NCBI GenBank assembly: GCA_964534355.1
Contig: CAZHNZ010000184.1
Span: forward strand, 1-5,888
Direction: 5' to 3'
Length of the DNA: 5,888 bases
Source: CAXXIC01 sp964534355
GTDB taxonomy: Bacteria; Bacteroidota; Bacteroidia; Bacteroidales; UBA7332
The position numbers and the translations under genes are program-made. Positions within the stretch are counted from its first letter, which is position 1, and each line of letters starts with the position of its first letter. A model generated the notes under the pieces. The model saw only the letters and a list, made by a program, of their open reading frames with translations, was not told where the DNA came from and ran no database searches. Below are positions 1-5,888 of the stretch, one piece after another.

Positions 1-1277
1 TCTTTCAGGGCAATAACCGTTTCAATCACTGTACTTAATAACTCTTTTGCTTCCACCTGTTTCTTAGGATTTAAACAATTATCACAATTTCCACAATTTT
101 CTTCTTTATACACCTCCCCGAAGTAGTGTAACAGTAATTTTCTGCGACACACACTCGACTCTGTATATGCTGCTGTTTCGAGTAGGAGTTGTTTCCCAAT
201 CTCTTGTTCAGCAACAGGTTTTCCCTGCATAAACTTTTCAAGCTTTTGCAAGTCTTTGTTCGTATAAAACGCAATACACTGACCTTCACCACCATCACGA
301 CCACCTCTGCCGGTTTCCTGATAATAACCCTCTAAACTTTTGGGCACATCATAATGTATCACGTAGCGCACATCCGGTTTGTCTATTCCCATGCCAAAAG
401 CAATGGTGGCAACAACTACTTGTGAGCTTTCCATTAAAAAAGCATCCTGATTCGCAGAACGGGCCGCAGATTCCATACCTGCATGGTAAGCCAATGCACT
501 TATTCCGTTTGCCTGTAATATTCCGGTTAGTTCTTCTACCTTCTTACGACTCAGACAATAGATAATACCAGCTTTTCCTTCCTGCTGCTTGATGTATTTT
601 ATAATTTCTCGTTCAATATTCTTATTCTTGGGTCTCACCTCATAGTAAAGATTGCCCCGATTGAATGATGATTTGAAGACCTTCGCGTCCATCATACCCA
701 GATTTTTCTGAATATCATGCTGAACCTTTGGAGTTGCAGTTGCAGTTAATGCAATTAATGGACGTGAGCCAATTTCATTAATAATGGGGCGTATTCGTCT
801 GTATTCTGGCCTGAAATCATGTCCCCACTCAGAAATACAATGCGCTTCATCTACGGCATAAAACGAAATGGTAATCTGCTTCAGGAACTCAATATTTTCC
901 TCTTTTGTCAGCGATTCGGGAGCAACATACAATAGTTTTGTTCGACCCGATATTACATCCTCTTTTACCTGATCGATTGCTGCCCTGTTCAATGACGAAT
1001 TTAGAAAATGAGCTATTCCATCGTGTTCACTGATATTTCGCATGGCATCTACCTGATTTTTCATCAGGGCAATCAGCGGTGATATGACAATGGCTGTGCC
1101 TTCCAGCAAAAGTGAAGGCAACTGGTAGCAAAGCGATTTTCCACCACCGGTAGGCATCAACACAAAAGCATCATGACCGGCCATTACCTCTTCTATCACA
1201 GCCTCCTGGTTTCCCTTGAAGCTGTCGAATCCGAAATAAAATTTCAATTTTTCGGATAAATTAATCTGATTTGCCAT
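1..1277 (-). CDS. recQ: ATP-dependent DNA helicase RecQ (N-terminal part, cut by left edge)
   Basis: RecQ is a 3'-5' superfamily 2 DNA helicase that unwinds forked and recombination intermediates during repair. The frame stays open from the ATG at 1275-1277 to the left edge, giving 425 complete codons. An in-frame TAA three codons upstream limits the start to this ATG. In order I see motif 0 (F17..F20..Q24), Walker A (MPTGGGKS, 41-48), motif II DEAH (143-146) followed by CISEWGHDFR, motif III (ALTATAT, 176-182), motif V (ATIAFGMGIDKPDVR, 290-304) and motif VI (QETGRGGRDG, 320-329). The RQC zinc site follows: C377 before RR, then C395, C398 and C401. The rest of the winged helix and any HRDC domain lie outside the window, so completeness cannot be judged. 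It follows clpX on the same strand after a 121-base gap that holds its own promoter. Motif VI has Gly at 325 where Ala is common. Confidence 0.97.
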   Translation of the reverse strand, partial: MANQINLSEKLKFYFGFDSFKGNQEAVIEEVMAGHDAFVLMPTGGGKSLCYQLPSLLLEGTAIVISPLIALMKNQVDAMRNISEHDGIAHFLNSSLNRAAIDQVKEDVISGRTKLLYVAPESLTKEENIEFLKQITISFYAVDEAHCISEWGHDFRPEYRRIRPIINEIGSRPLIALTATATPKVQHDIQKNLGMMDAKVFKSSFNRGNLYYEVRPKNKNIEREIIKYIKQQEGKAGIIYCLSRKKVEELTGILQANGISALAYHAGMESAARSANQDAFLMESSQVVVATIAFGMGIDKPDVRYVIHYDVPKSLEGYYQETGRGGRDGGEGQCIAFYTNKDLQKLEKFMQGKPVAEQEIGKQLLLETAAYTESSVCRRKLLLHYFGEVYKEENCGNCDNCLNPKKQVEAKELLSTVIETVIALK

Positions 1278-1319
1278 GTTACATTAATATTATTTCACTA
1301 TACAGAAATCGTATGCAAA

Positions 1320-1351
1320 CAAAGTTATGCACGTTCTTGAAATATCTGCAA
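1320..1351 (-). promoter_or_regulatory. recQ promoter, Bacteroidota type
   Basis: On the minus strand a perfect TAnnTTTG -7 box (TAACTTTG, 1320-1327) lies 21 bases downstream of a TTG -33 element (1349-1351). Transcription would begin near 1312, leaving a leader of about 35 bases before the recQ ATG. The match to the consensus of the phylum's main sigma factor is seen directly; that it is active is inferred. The region between clpX and recQ shows no convincing terminator, so readthrough from clpX may add to expression. Confidence 0.6.
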
Positions 1352-1398
1352 TAATTACAGCTATTTTTTTGTAATAATACTTTTTTTCTTGTTTTTTG

Positions 1399-2640
1399 TT
1401 ATCCCGCTATCTGAAACCGAGATATATTCGATTTGTCGAGTTTTTCACGCGCATATTCAAGAGTGATGACCAATTCTTTAATGTCAGATGACGGGATATC
1501 AAACATTGCATCCATCATGATTGATTCGGTAATAGAACGCAAACCTCTGGCCCCCAACTTAAATTCGATTGCTTTGTCCACGATAAAATCCAAAGCATCA
1601 TCTTCAAATTGAAGCTTTACTTCATCAATATCAAATAGTTTTCCAAATTGTTTGATAATTGAGTTGCGTGGCTCTGTCAAAATCCGGCGTAAAGAGTCTC
1701 TGTCCAGCTGTGATAAATAGGTTAAGATTGGAAGTCTACCAATTATTTCAGGTATTAATCCAAAAGATTTGAGGTCTTGAGGGGCCACATATTGCATCAT
1801 GTTTTTACGATCAATTCCATGTGTCTCTTTGGCCGCAGCATATCCTACTACACGCGTATTCAGTCGCATAGCAATTTTTTTCTCAATTCCATCAAATGCA
1901 CCTCCACAAACAAAAAGAATATTGCGTGTATCCACCTGTATGAATTTTTGATCAGGGTGTTTTCTTCCACCTTGAGGTGGAACATTCACAACTGATCCTT
2001 CCAGTAATTTAAGCAACCCCTGTTGTACGCCTTCCCCGCTTACATCTCTCGTTATTGATGGATTATCACCCTTACGGGCAATTTTGTCAATTTCGTCTAT
2101 GAATACTATACCTTGTTGTGCAGCCTCTACGTCGTAGTCTGCTACCTGCAATAGTCGTGAGAGAATGCTTTCAACATCTTCACCCACATAGCCCGCTTCA
2201 GTGAGAACAGTAGCATCCACTATTGTAAATGGCACATGCAATAACTTCGCAATCGTACGGGCAAGCATAGTCTTTCCGGTACCGGTAGGGCCAACCATGA
2301 TTATATTTGATTTTTCAATCTCAACATCACCATCGTCTTTTTTTTGATATATGCGCTTATAGTGATTATAAACAGCAACCGATAGGTTTCGTTTTGCATC
2401 ATCCTGCCCAATTATATACTCATCAAGGAATTTCTTTATCTCAACGGGTTTGGGTAACGACTTGTTTTTGTTTGTCGAAGCAAATGATTTTTTTGTCGAT
2501 TGGATCGATTCATGTACAATTGTATTGGCTTGCTGTGCACATTCGTCGCATATATGAGCCGAAATCCCGGCTATTAACATCGATACATCCTTTGCGTTTC
2601 GTCCGCAAAAGTTACATTTATCTGAAGATTTTCCTGCCAT
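1399..2640 (-). CDS. clpX: ATP-dependent Clp protease ATP-binding subunit ClpX
   Basis: ClpX is the hexameric AAA+ unfoldase that recognises substrates and threads them into ClpP in the cytoplasm. At 413 aa it has normal family length. The N-terminal zinc-binding domain has C9, C12, C31 and C34. The AAA+ core shows Walker A (GPTGTGKT, 117-124), pore loop 1 GYVG (150-153), Walker B (IVFIDE, D182-E183), the RKH pore loop (226-228), the arginine finger in IGRLP (R302) and the sensor 2 motif GARGLR (363-368). All ATPase residues needed for activity are present. The ClpP-docking loop, usually IGF, reads VGY (265-267). The start ATG lies 5 bases after the clpP stop, with an A/T-rich leader overlapping the end of clpP and no Shine-Dalgarno; it should be translated from a clpP-clpX message. 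The C-terminus is short beyond the sensor 2 domain. Confidence 0.98.
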   Translation of the reverse strand: MAGKSSDKCNFCGRNAKDVSMLIAGISAHICDECAQQANTIVHESIQSTKKSFASTNKNKSLPKPVEIKKFLDEYIIGQDDAKRNLSVAVYNHYKRIYQKKDDGDVEIEKSNIIMVGPTGTGKTMLARTIAKLLHVPFTIVDATVLTEAGYVGEDVESILSRLLQVADYDVEAAQQGIVFIDEIDKIARKGDNPSITRDVSGEGVQQGLLKLLEGSVVNVPPQGGRKHPDQKFIQVDTRNILFVCGGAFDGIEKKIAMRLNTRVVGYAAAKETHGIDRKNMMQYVAPQDLKSFGLIPEIIGRLPILTYLSQLDRDSLRRILTEPRNSIIKQFGKLFDIDEVKLQFEDDALDFIVDKAIEFKLGARGLRSITESIMMDAMFDIPSSDIKELVITLEYAREKLDKSNISRFQIAG

Positions 2641-2645
2641 ATATT

Positions 2646-3314
2646 TTATTTAGTTCGTGCCAAAATGCTATCAATCATACCATATTCCAGAGCCTCTTCG
2701 GAGGTCATCCAGTAGTCACGGTCCGAATCCTTTTCAATCCGTTCGAATGGATTGGATGAATGATCTGCAATGATGGTGTATAGTTCTTTTTTTAGTTTCT
2801 GAATCTCACGAGCAGTAATCTCGATATCTGACGCCTGACCCTGTGCACCACCCATCGGTTGGTGTATCATCACGCGTGAATGTTTAAGCGCAAAACGCTT
2901 CCCTTTGGCGCCTGCTACCAACAATACTGCGGCCATTGACGCGGCCATTCCGGTACATATGGTCGATACATTGCTATTGATGTATTGCATCGTATCGTAG
3001 ATGCCTAAGCCCGCGTATACAGATCCACCGGGAGAATTGAGGTAGATTGATATATCTTTACCCGAGTCTGCAGAATCAAGATACAACAGCTGTGCCTGTA
3101 TTACATTGGCCGTGTAATCATCTATCTGTGTGCCAAGAAAAATTATACGATCCATCATCAATCGTGAAAAGACATCCATCTGTGCTACATTGAGCTGACG
3201 TTCTTCTATAATAGTGGGCGAAATATAACTGCTGACAATATCCGTGTATTTGTCTAATGCCAAACCGTTCATCCCCAGATGACCAGTGGCGAATTTTCTG
3301 AAGTCGTTATTCAT
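2646..3314 (-). CDS. clpP: ATP-dependent Clp protease proteolytic subunit ClpP
   Basis: ClpP is the serine peptidase that forms the double-heptamer degradation chamber served by ClpX. The 222 aa product carries the full catalytic triad: S126 in GMAASMA, H151 in MIHQP and D200 in DRDYW. The spacings of 25 and 49 residues match those of the E. coli enzyme (S97, H122, D171 in mature numbering). The oxyanion-side motif SPGGSVYAG is at 94-102. Residues 1 to about 30 extend beyond the mature core and are probably a propeptide removed by self-processing, as in other ClpPs. The start at 3312-3314 keeps an N-terminal FRKFATGHLGMNG segment that I recall as typical of Bacteroidota ClpPs; M15 is a weaker alternative start. 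It is the first gene of a clpP-clpX operon, separated from tig by a terminator and its own promoter. Confidence 0.98.
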   Translation of the reverse strand: MNNDFRKFATGHLGMNGLALDKYTDIVSSYISPTIIEERQLNVAQMDVFSRLMMDRIIFLGTQIDDYTANVIQAQLLYLDSADSGKDISIYLNSPGGSVYAGLGIYDTMQYINSNVSTICTGMAASMAAVLLVAGAKGKRFALKHSRVMIHQPMGGAQGQASDIEITAREIQKLKKELYTIIADHSSNPFERIEKDSDRDYWMTSEEALEYGMIDSILARTK

Positions 3315-3383
3315 TTCCTGATATATTATCTATTGTTTATTTATTCTTGCTCTTTTGATGCTATATAACATATTATTCACATG

Positions 3384-3424
3384 CAAAATTAAAAACAAAG
3401 GTATAAATAAAATCAGAATATCAA
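3384..3424 (-). promoter_or_regulatory. clpP-clpX promoter region (two overlapping -7 candidates)
   Basis: Two perfect TAnnTTTG boxes lie 4 bases apart on the minus strand. TACCTTTG (3396-3403) has a CTTG element 18 bases upstream (TTG at 3422-3424). TAATTTTG (3384-3391) lacks a good -33 element at the expected distance, but it is identical to the tig -7 box, including the following CA. Either would give a leader of about 60-80 bases. The motifs are seen; which one is used is not decidable here. The remainder of the clpP-tig gap (3315-3589) holds only the tig terminator and AT-rich sequence. Confidence 0.55.
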
Positions 3425-3525
3425 GGTTTAGATTCGGATAGTTTAGGTAAAAATGCTTAATTTGGTTTGACAGATGAAACGAACTTAAAAAGACTTCTTT
3501 ATTAATAAACGCTTCTTCTGGGCTG

Positions 3526-3567
3526 TAATAATAAAAAGAGGTTGATCCGATAACGAACCAACCTCTT
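3526..3567 (-). terminator. Rho-independent terminator of tig
   Basis: On the minus strand, about 22 bases after the tig stop, the arms 3554-3567 and 3536-3549 form a continuous 14-bp stem. The outer 9 bp are perfect (AAGAGGTTG with CAACCTCTT) and the inner part includes two G-U wobbles. The loop is UUAU. The stem runs into UUUUUAUUAUUA. This is a textbook intrinsic terminator and separates the tig transcript from clpP-clpX. Confidence 0.9.
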
Positions 3568-3589
3568 GAAATTCAATCTATAACTCTTG

Positions 3590-4954
3590 TTATTTTTGTT
3601 CTTCAAACATTTTGTAGAAATCCTCTTGCGAAATCTCAATTTCATTGAGTGAAATAAGAGATTTAACCGCATCGCGAATTTTATCTTCCACTGCGCGTTC
3701 AATCAGGTTGCGACGTGCTTTTTCGTCTTTCAGCATATCCGTTGCATATTTATCCAGAATGTCAACCGGTACATCCATCATGCCGTAGCTGGCAAATTGT
3801 GCACGAGTGGCCATTTTGGCTACGTTCAGCATATCAGCTTCTTCTACTTTTACATCATTGGCTTTCGCAATCTCTTCTTTGATCAGGTGCCAGGTCAATT
3901 CTGTAACCATAGCCGGGAATTCCTCTTCTACAGATTCCGGCGTTTTGTTTTCGCCGGATGCAAGAAGCCATCTTTTCAGAAATTCTACGGGCAGTTGAAG
4001 TGCGCCGGCTTTCTCTTCGATAACCGGACGTGCGTCTATCCAGAATTTGTAGTCAGATTCGGGTTGCAATTGTGCGGCCAATGATTCGCGAATTTTTGAG
4101 TAAAACTCACCTTCCGATGTCACTACACCTTCTCCGTACACTGTGTCGAACAGTTGCTGATCGATAGCTCCGGGGATGTGACGGGTAATCTCATTTATAG
4201 TCAGGCTGAAGTCAGAAACGATGTCTGCTGCAATCTCTTTTTCTACTTTCAGAATGTGTGCAATTTCGTAGTCGTTACCGCCGCAAGCTTTGTTGGGGTT
4301 GAAAACGATGCTTGAATCTTTGCTTGCACCCATAAGTTTGGCTTTTTCATCCTCATTTTTGAAATAAGCCGGAATCATTACAGCGGCCTCTACCTGTAAA
4401 CCTCCTTCTTTGGCATTGCCGTTTTCGTCCAGCTCTACCAACAGTCCTTTTACCATGTCTTTGCCTTCGATAGTTTCTACCTGCTCGTATTTTCCGTTAC
4501 GCTCGGTATAAGCCGCTACCTGTTTGTCGATCATCTCCTGCGAAACAGTTACATTGTAATAGTTCACAACATCTTCTTTTGTCAGGCCGATTTTGATTTC
4601 GGGAACCAGACCCAGATCAAACAAGAATTCAAATTCGTCCTGTGAGTCGAAATCTATCTCTTTTTGCTCGGTGGTGTTCGGAAGCGGTTCGCCCAAAATG
4701 TTCACCTTGTTTTCGCGGATGTATCCGTAAATACCTTCGCCTACAAGTTTGTTTATCTCTTCGGCCAATACAGACTTACCGTACATTTTTTTGATCATGC
4801 CCATAGGGGTCATTCCCTTGCGGAATCCCGGGATATTTGCTTTCAGTCTAATATTCTTCAGCGATTTTTCAACCTTTTCCTGATAATCTGCTTTCTCGAT
4901 TTTAACCGAAGCCAACGCATTCGTACTGTCGATGTTTTTGAGTGTAACGTTCAT
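3590..4954 (-). CDS. tig: Trigger factor (ribosome-associated chaperone)
   Basis: Trigger factor binds the ribosome near the exit tunnel and shields nascent chains. The 454 aa product is slightly longer than the E. coli protein (432 aa). The ribosome-docking signature GFRK sits at 43-46 within IPGFRKGMTP, the same residue numbers as in E. coli, which supports the start at 4954. The N-terminal ribosome-binding domain covers about 1-115 and ends in the usual FEFLFDLGLVPEIKI-type strand. The middle region (about 157-258) lies where the FKBP-type PPIase domain belongs, but I cannot find the usual DFTGS-like and IPGFE-like motifs, so isomerase activity is doubtful. The helical substrate-binding C-terminal domain (about 259-454) is rich in charged residues and ends in SQEDFYKMFEEQK. 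It is transcribed from its own promoter and ended by a strong terminator. The order tig, clpP, clpX parallels that in E. coli. Confidence 0.96.
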   Translation of the reverse strand: MNVTLKNIDSTNALASVKIEKADYQEKVEKSLKNIRLKANIPGFRKGMTPMGMIKKMYGKSVLAEEINKLVGEGIYGYIRENKVNILGEPLPNTTEQKEIDFDSQDEFEFLFDLGLVPEIKIGLTKEDVVNYYNVTVSQEMIDKQVAAYTERNGKYEQVETIEGKDMVKGLLVELDENGNAKEGGLQVEAAVMIPAYFKNEDEKAKLMGASKDSSIVFNPNKACGGNDYEIAHILKVEKEIAADIVSDFSLTINEITRHIPGAIDQQLFDTVYGEGVVTSEGEFYSKIRESLAAQLQPESDYKFWIDARPVIEEKAGALQLPVEFLKRWLLASGENKTPESVEEEFPAMVTELTWHLIKEEIAKANDVKVEEADMLNVAKMATRAQFASYGMMDVPVDILDKYATDMLKDEKARRNLIERAVEDKIRDAVKSLISLNEIEISQEDFYKMFEEQK

Positions 4955-4995
4955 TCTTGACGTATTTTTAGATGTAATTATTCTTAATTGGGGTG

Positions 4996-5026
4996 CAAAA
5001 TTAGTGCTATTCTTTTTATTATCAAA
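4996..5026 (-). promoter_or_regulatory. tig promoter, Bacteroidota type
   Basis: On the minus strand a full TTTG -33 element (5023-5026) is separated by 19 bases from a perfect TAnnTTTG -7 box (TAATTTTG, 4996-5003). This is the best promoter match in the window. Transcription would begin near 4989, giving a leader of about 34 bases before the tig ATG at 4954. Confidence 0.75.
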
Positions 5027-5086
5027 CTACTTAGTCTGTTTTCTCACAAAATAATTATTAAAAGCTCAAAAAAAGAGGTTTAAATG

Positions 5087-5117
5087 GTTGAAAATCGAAA
5101 AATTATGCTTTTCTTTG
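5087..5117 (+). promoter_or_regulatory. Candidate promoter of the RRM gene
   Basis: GTTG (5087-5090) lies 19 bases upstream of TTTCTTTG (5110-5117), which matches TAnnTTTG at all but one fixed position. Use of this site would leave a leader of about 135 bases. A nearer alternative is TATCTTTT at 5215-5222 with TTG at 5189-5191; its spacing of 23 is long and its box also has one mismatch, but its leader would be short. Neither is decisive. Confidence 0.35.
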
Positions 5118-5258
5118 CGCCGAATAGATAGATTTTTTCGAATTTTACTACTTATGTCATTTTCAACGCTCTTGCTGTTTTAAGTATGTTGTATGTAAAT
5201 TATGTTCTGAGTGCTATCTTTTCGAGACAATTATTTCCATATTTTAATTATTATTTTT

Positions 5259-5504
5259 ATGAACATTTACATTGGCAACCTGAACTATCGTGTTCAGGAA
5301 GAAGACTTAAAACAAGTTTTGGCAGAGTACGGAGCCGTTGATTCCGTTAAAGTTATCAAAGATCGTGAAACCGGTCGTTCTAAAGGTTTTGCATTTGCAG
5401 AAATGACAAACGACGGCGAAGGCAAAGCTGCAATTGAGCAATTGAACGGTGCAGAATATGCGGGCCGTACAATGGTAGTAAAAGAAGCTCGTCCTAGAGA
5501 CTAA
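5259..5504 (+). CDS. Small RRM-domain RNA-binding protein
   Basis: The 81 aa product is a single RNA recognition motif with almost nothing outside the fold. RNP2 is IYIGNL (3-8) and RNP1 is KGFAFAEM (42-49). The RNA-stacking aromatics Y4, F44 and F46 are all present, though RNP1 ends in Met where Phe or Tyr is usual. The loop KDRETGRSKG (34-43) is typical of the family. Such stand-alone RRM proteins are common in Bacteroidota, where some act as global post-transcriptional regulators in a phylum that generally lacks Hfq; this protein's targets are unknown. I chose the ATG at 5259 because RNP2 begins two residues later, as in homologues. The open frame reaches back to a GTG at 5211, but that extension (MLSFRDNYFHILIIIF) does not look like RRM sequence. 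It is divergent from tig and followed by a strong terminator, so it is probably monocistronic. Confidence 0.95.
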   Translation: MNIYIGNLNYRVQEEDLKQVLAEYGAVDSVKVIKDRETGRSKGFAFAEMTNDGEGKAAIEQLNGAEYAGRTMVVKEARPRD

Positions 5505-5529
5505 CTTTATTCCCTTTACCGAATATTGT

Positions 5530-5563
5530 AAACTCCAATCCTTTCCCGGGTTGGAGTTTTTTT
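5530..5563 (+). terminator. Rho-independent terminator of the RRM gene
   Basis: Starting 25 bases after the stop codon, AAACTCCAA (5530-5538) pairs perfectly with TTGGAGTTT (5551-5559). The stem continues inward through one wobble and two G-C pairs to a TTTCCC loop. A run of seven T (5557-5563) follows. The minus-strand reading has only a weak T-tract, so it is a poorer terminator for the convergent regulator gene. Confidence 0.93.
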
Positions 5564-5579
5564 ATGTCAGGCATTCTAT

Positions 5580-5828
5580 TTATTTGTTTGTTTCAAGATA
5601 ACTCTTAATAGCTTCTACATATTCTTCGAAAGCCTTTATTCCCTCCTCTTTTATTCGGCAGACGGTGCGTGTTCGCTTTCCCTGAAACCCTTTTTTTATT
5701 TCCAAATATCCAGCTGTACTTAGTTTGTCGAGCTGAACACTTATGTTGCCGGCACTAGCATTTGTTTTTTCTTTTATATACAGAAAGTCTGCTTCTTCCA
5801 CACTTATAAGAATGGACATAATTGCCAA
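5580..5828 (-). CDS. Small winged-helix transcriptional regulator, N-terminus uncertain or truncated
   Basis: The frame encodes up to 82 aa resembling the MarR-like stand-alone winged-helix family that I know as HTH_34 type. From the TTG start the order is an LAIMSIL helix (1-7), VEEADF (10-15), helix 2 (LYIKEKTNA), a recognition helix around ASAGNISVQLDKLSTAG (24-40), and a wing with KKGFQGKRTRTVCRI (45-59). A C-terminal helix (EEGIKAFEEYVEAIKSYL) probably serves dimerisation. DNA binding is inferred from the fold; target and ligand are unknown. Family members as I recall them are about 95-105 aa and begin some 10-15 residues earlier. Here an in-frame TGA (5841-5843) sits just upstream and no ATG precedes the core. 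Possible starts are TTG at 5826-5828 or ATG at 5817-5819; the latter would cut into the first helix. It may therefore be a degraded gene, an unusual start, or a sequence error. It is convergent with the RRM gene. Confidence 0.7.
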   Translation of the reverse strand: MAIMSILISVEEADFLYIKEKTNASAGNISVQLDKLSTAGYLEIKKGFQGKRTRTVCRIKEEGIKAFEEYVEAIKSYLETNK

Positions 5829-5888
5829 CCTTAGTTGTAATCAGTAATTTTGTTTCGCCAAATTTTCGCAAATAAAAATCGCCAGAAA

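Larger units (their letters stand above)
4955..5258. other. Divergent intergenic region between tig and the RRM gene
   Basis: This 304-base AT-rich stretch has no gene that I can support. It holds the tig promoter on the minus strand (4996-5026), a weaker promoter candidate for the RRM gene on the plus strand (5087-5117), and an imperfect inverted repeat (5091-5102 with 5133-5146) flanking that candidate's -7 box. From about 5125 to 5258 it would be the RRM leader. No open frame with family character and no tRNA-like fold is visible. Confidence 0.6.

Noticed and set aside
71..304. 77 aa open frame on the minus strand
   Set aside because: It overlaps recQ in another frame, has no domain character, and RecQ's motif VI and zinc region occupy the same DNA.
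1354..1375. ATTAC/GTAAT hairpin downstream of clpX as a terminator
   Set aside because: The stem is only 5 bp, purely AT-rich apart from one pair, and is not followed by a T-run on the minus strand; the A-rich tract precedes it.
2307..2759. 150 aa open frame on the plus strand
   Set aside because: It is antisense to the clpX 5' end and the clpP 3' end, with implausible composition; both overlapped genes are certain.
3502..3702. 66 aa minus-strand frame over the tig 3' end
   Set aside because: It runs through the tig terminator hairpin in a frame different from tig and has no recognisable content.
3797..4960. Several plus-strand open frames antisense to tig
   Set aside because: They are antisense shadows of the tig codon pattern with no start context or family resemblance.
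5211..5258. GTG-initiated extension of the RRM protein by 16 residues
   Set aside because: The extra residues are hydrophobic and not RRM-like, and RNP2 sits directly after the ATG at 5259, as in compact family members.
1..5888. CRISPR array, insertion sequence, tRNA, rRNA or integrase-type attachment site
   Set aside because: No regularly spaced direct repeats, no terminal inverted repeats with a transposase frame, and no clover-leaf or rRNA-like sequence was seen on either strand.

Overview
The window looks like chromosomal DNA of a member of the Bacteroidota, most likely near the Bacteroidales. Three things suggest this. The protein sequences (ClpP, ClpX, trigger factor, a stand-alone RRM protein) read like that phylum. 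There is no convincing Shine-Dalgarno sequence before the starts; the leaders are A/T-rich. The intergenic regions carry the Bacteroidota-type promoter (TTG/TTTG near -33, TAnnTTTG near -7) instead of an E. coli-type promoter. The genus cannot be fixed from the sequence alone.

Layout, right to left on the minus strand: trigger factor (tig, 454 aa), a strong intrinsic terminator, clpP (222 aa), clpX (413 aa, starting 5 bases after clpP stops), then recQ (N-terminal 425 codons, running off the left edge). tig, clpP and recQ each have a recognisable promoter of their own; clpX has none visible and should be co-transcribed with clpP. On the plus strand, divergent from tig, lies a small RRM RNA-binding protein gene followed by a clear intrinsic terminator. 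Convergent with it, at the right edge on the minus strand, is a small winged-helix regulator whose 5' end looks disrupted or non-canonical.

Functionally this is a protein quality-control block. Trigger factor receives nascent chains at the ribosome. ClpX unfolds tagged or damaged proteins and feeds them into the ClpP chamber. RecQ is a DNA-repair helicase that sits next to the block without an obvious mechanistic link. The RRM protein probably acts on RNA after transcription. No mobile element, CRISPR array, tRNA, rRNA or previously unknown system is visible. The points worth a second look are at the level of residues and regulation: a VGY sequence where ClpX usually has the IGF ClpP-docking motif, a degenerate PPIase region in trigger factor, the damaged-looking start of the regulator, and the long AT-rich leader of the RRM gene.
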